Below the pieces are notes generated by a model. It searched no databases. It was not told the DNA's origin and saw only the letters and a list, made by a program, of their open reading frames with translations. Made by a program: the position numbers and the translations under genes. Positions 63,168 to 64,000 of a DNA stretch of 64,000 nucleotides are shown here, one piece after another (within the stretch, counting starts at the first letter, position 1; each line of letters begins with the position of its first letter). This DNA is from Enterovibrio gelatinilyticus (GTDB lineage Bacteria; Pseudomonadota; Gammaproteobacteria; Enterobacterales; Vibrionaceae): NCBI RefSeq assembly GCF_028683095.1, contig NZ_JAJUBC010000034.1, positions 1-64,000 of the forward strand. Direction: 5' to 3'.

Positions 63168-63183
63168 ATTTACACTGCAAATC
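63168..63183. other. attR core, parS2-like
   Basis: ATTTACACTGCAAATC, identical to the left core. The chromosomal flank ACCCTTGG to its right is the inverted complement of the left flank CCAAGGGT. Confidence 0.85.
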
Positions 63184-63198
63184 ACCCTTGGTTGTTGA

Positions 63199-63633
63199 TT
63201 AATTGGTCGTGACAGGGGCCTTCCATGCCTTGGTACCCCATAAAGGTACGGTTGAGAGGCTGTGCTTGTGGCTACCTTGGGTCTCTTTGGTCGAGTAAGA
63301 CAGATACATCAAGGTTTGGTTTTCACTATCGAAAATTCGGCGTATCTTCATTGATTTGAACAGAATACTTTTCGATGCGGTAAAGACCACTTCACCTGAC
63401 TTTGACTTGTCGACATTTTCAATCATTTCTTCAGTGATCTCACCAGTTTGACGACAAGAGATCCCCATATCTGAAGGGTCTGAAAAATCCAAATCTGCTT
63501 TGACATGACTGATATGACAAGTGACACCGGATACCTCAGGGTCATTGAAAATTTGTATTTTGATATCTTTCTTAGTAAGATGCCCATACGATTTCTTTAA
63601 TATTAAAGAAAAAGTTTCACATCTATCAAGGCT
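63199..63633 (-). pseudogene. creA: creA-like gene without its 5' end
   Basis: The frame is open from 63633 to the stop at 63199 and encodes the mature part of a CreA-family protein: FNDPEVSGVTCHISHVKAD, then MGISCRQTGEITEEM, GEVVFTASKSILFKSMKIRR and LMYLSYSTKETQGS. E. coli CreA has the same order (FDDPDVKNVTCY, AISCQQVG, GEVVFKKRTSLVFKSL). The conserved Cys pair is kept. No start codon or signal peptide is found in this frame: the only ATG (63492) lies after the first Cys, and the upstream frame closes with TAA at 63634-63636. It is therefore 5'-truncated or decayed. It is the first chromosomal gene right of the island. Confidence 0.6.
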
Positions 63634-63636
63634 TTA

Positions 63637-64000
63637 AAATCCTGAATTAAAATGATTTTTTGTATCATTTTAATGACAATAACTCCGAGAACATTACCTT
63701 TATACTTGAGAAACTATGACTGAACATTGTGAAGCCAACAAAATTAGGTGCATTCAAACTATATGTATGAATAATAATGATTTTATCTCAGTCAATATGT
63801 TGGTAAAGGAGGACACATCTCCCCAAAAGGAGTAGGGTAGTAAGCATTTGACCATTAACTGTATTTACATACAGGCATCTTGCGCTAGAAACAAGCCATA
63901 GAAATCGTAACATACAACGAATTTTACTATTTTATAGACAAGCATACTCCGCACCTTTTCTTTCCGTCTAACACTAGTGTTTGCGTTGACGCTTTACAAC
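63637..64000. other. Right edge of the window, no gene seen
   Basis: AT-rich DNA upstream of the creA remnant. No ORF with coding character, terminator or RctB/ParB site is visible. AAAATGATTTTTTGTATCATTTT at 63646-63668 is a small inverted repeat. Confidence 0.35.

Larger units (their letters stand above)
53266..63183. mobile_element. Integrated 9.9-kb genomic island / prophage remnant
   Basis: Bounded by the 16-bp direct repeat ATTTACACTGCAAATC (53266-53281 and 63168-63183). Integrase arm-type repeats TGGG(G/A)CA lie inside both ends (two left, four right), and an integrase gene starts 35 bp inside the left end. Contents from left to right: broken integrase, phage structural genes, a two-gene cargo unit, an IS110 element, attC-like cassette DNA, a toxin-antitoxin pair, an Hha-like gene and a small ORF. 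The integrase is damaged and the structural module is cut by the IS, so the element is probably no longer mobile by itself. Confidence 0.85.

Noticed and set aside
1-64000. rRNA or tRNA genes, CRISPR arrays
   Set aside because: No sequence resembling rRNA, no tRNA cloverleaf, and no short regularly spaced direct repeats with unique spacers, apart from the RctB iterons, were seen.

Overview
The window is the replication-origin region of the secondary chromosome (chromosome 2) of a member of the Vibrionaceae. The evidence is an RctB initiator gene next to a six-iteron origin, a ParA2/ParB2 partition operon, and four exact copies of the chromosome-2 ParB site (NTTTACANTGTAAAN). The proline-use cluster, TmcA, PdxH and the Lap-type adhesin system fit a marine gammaproteobacterium. 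Gene content alone does not separate Vibrio from Grimontia or Enterovibrio.

Layout. 0-2 kb is a worn accessory stretch with an Hha-like relic, a HEPN-domain protein, a small membrane protein and a frameshifted exported protein. 2.1-11.8 kb is carbohydrate metabolism: a GH13 protein that has lost its catalytic acid, a CDGSH/glutamate-synthase fusion, and a reverse-strand alpha-glucoside ABC operon (binding protein, two permeases, alpha-glucosidase, ATPase). 12.2-17.8 kb is rctB, the origin (ATC-rich unwinding region, six iterons at exact 23-bp spacing, DnaA box, 39-mer-like regulatory region) and parA2-parB2. 17.9-23.2 kb holds tmcA, a PHP phosphatase, a PilZ-like protein and a FapA/DUF342 protein.

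23.3-31.4 kb is one reverse-strand operon for a type I secretion and adhesin-retention system (LapB, LapD, LapG, an OmpA-like lipoprotein, a TolC-like protein, LapC). Its likely client, a 1649-residue RTX adhesin with an N-terminal PAAG motif for LapG cleavage, lies 14 kb away at 45.9-50.8 kb. Between them are a two-component pair with a degenerate NtrC-type regulator, pdxH, a PAS-LuxR regulator, a candidate small RNA, a SUMF1-domain protein, a gene-free RctB-site cluster (38.9-39.2 kb) and the proline cluster (araC-type regulator, putA, an ALDH-like remnant, putP). A HAD phosphatase, a FAH-family enzyme and a DUF1415 protein follow.

53.27-63.18 kb is a 9.9-kb integrated island bounded by a 16-bp direct repeat with arm-type integrase sites inside both ends. 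Joining its two flanks restores a perfect-armed palindrome around a near-consensus parS2 site, so the element appears to have integrated into a ParB2-like site. The island carries a broken integrase, phage structural genes, a self-contained two-gene cargo unit, an IS110-family element with a visible bridge-RNA architecture, attC-like cassette DNA, a RelE/ParE-DinJ toxin-antitoxin pair and an Hha-like gene. Right of it lies a 5'-less creA.
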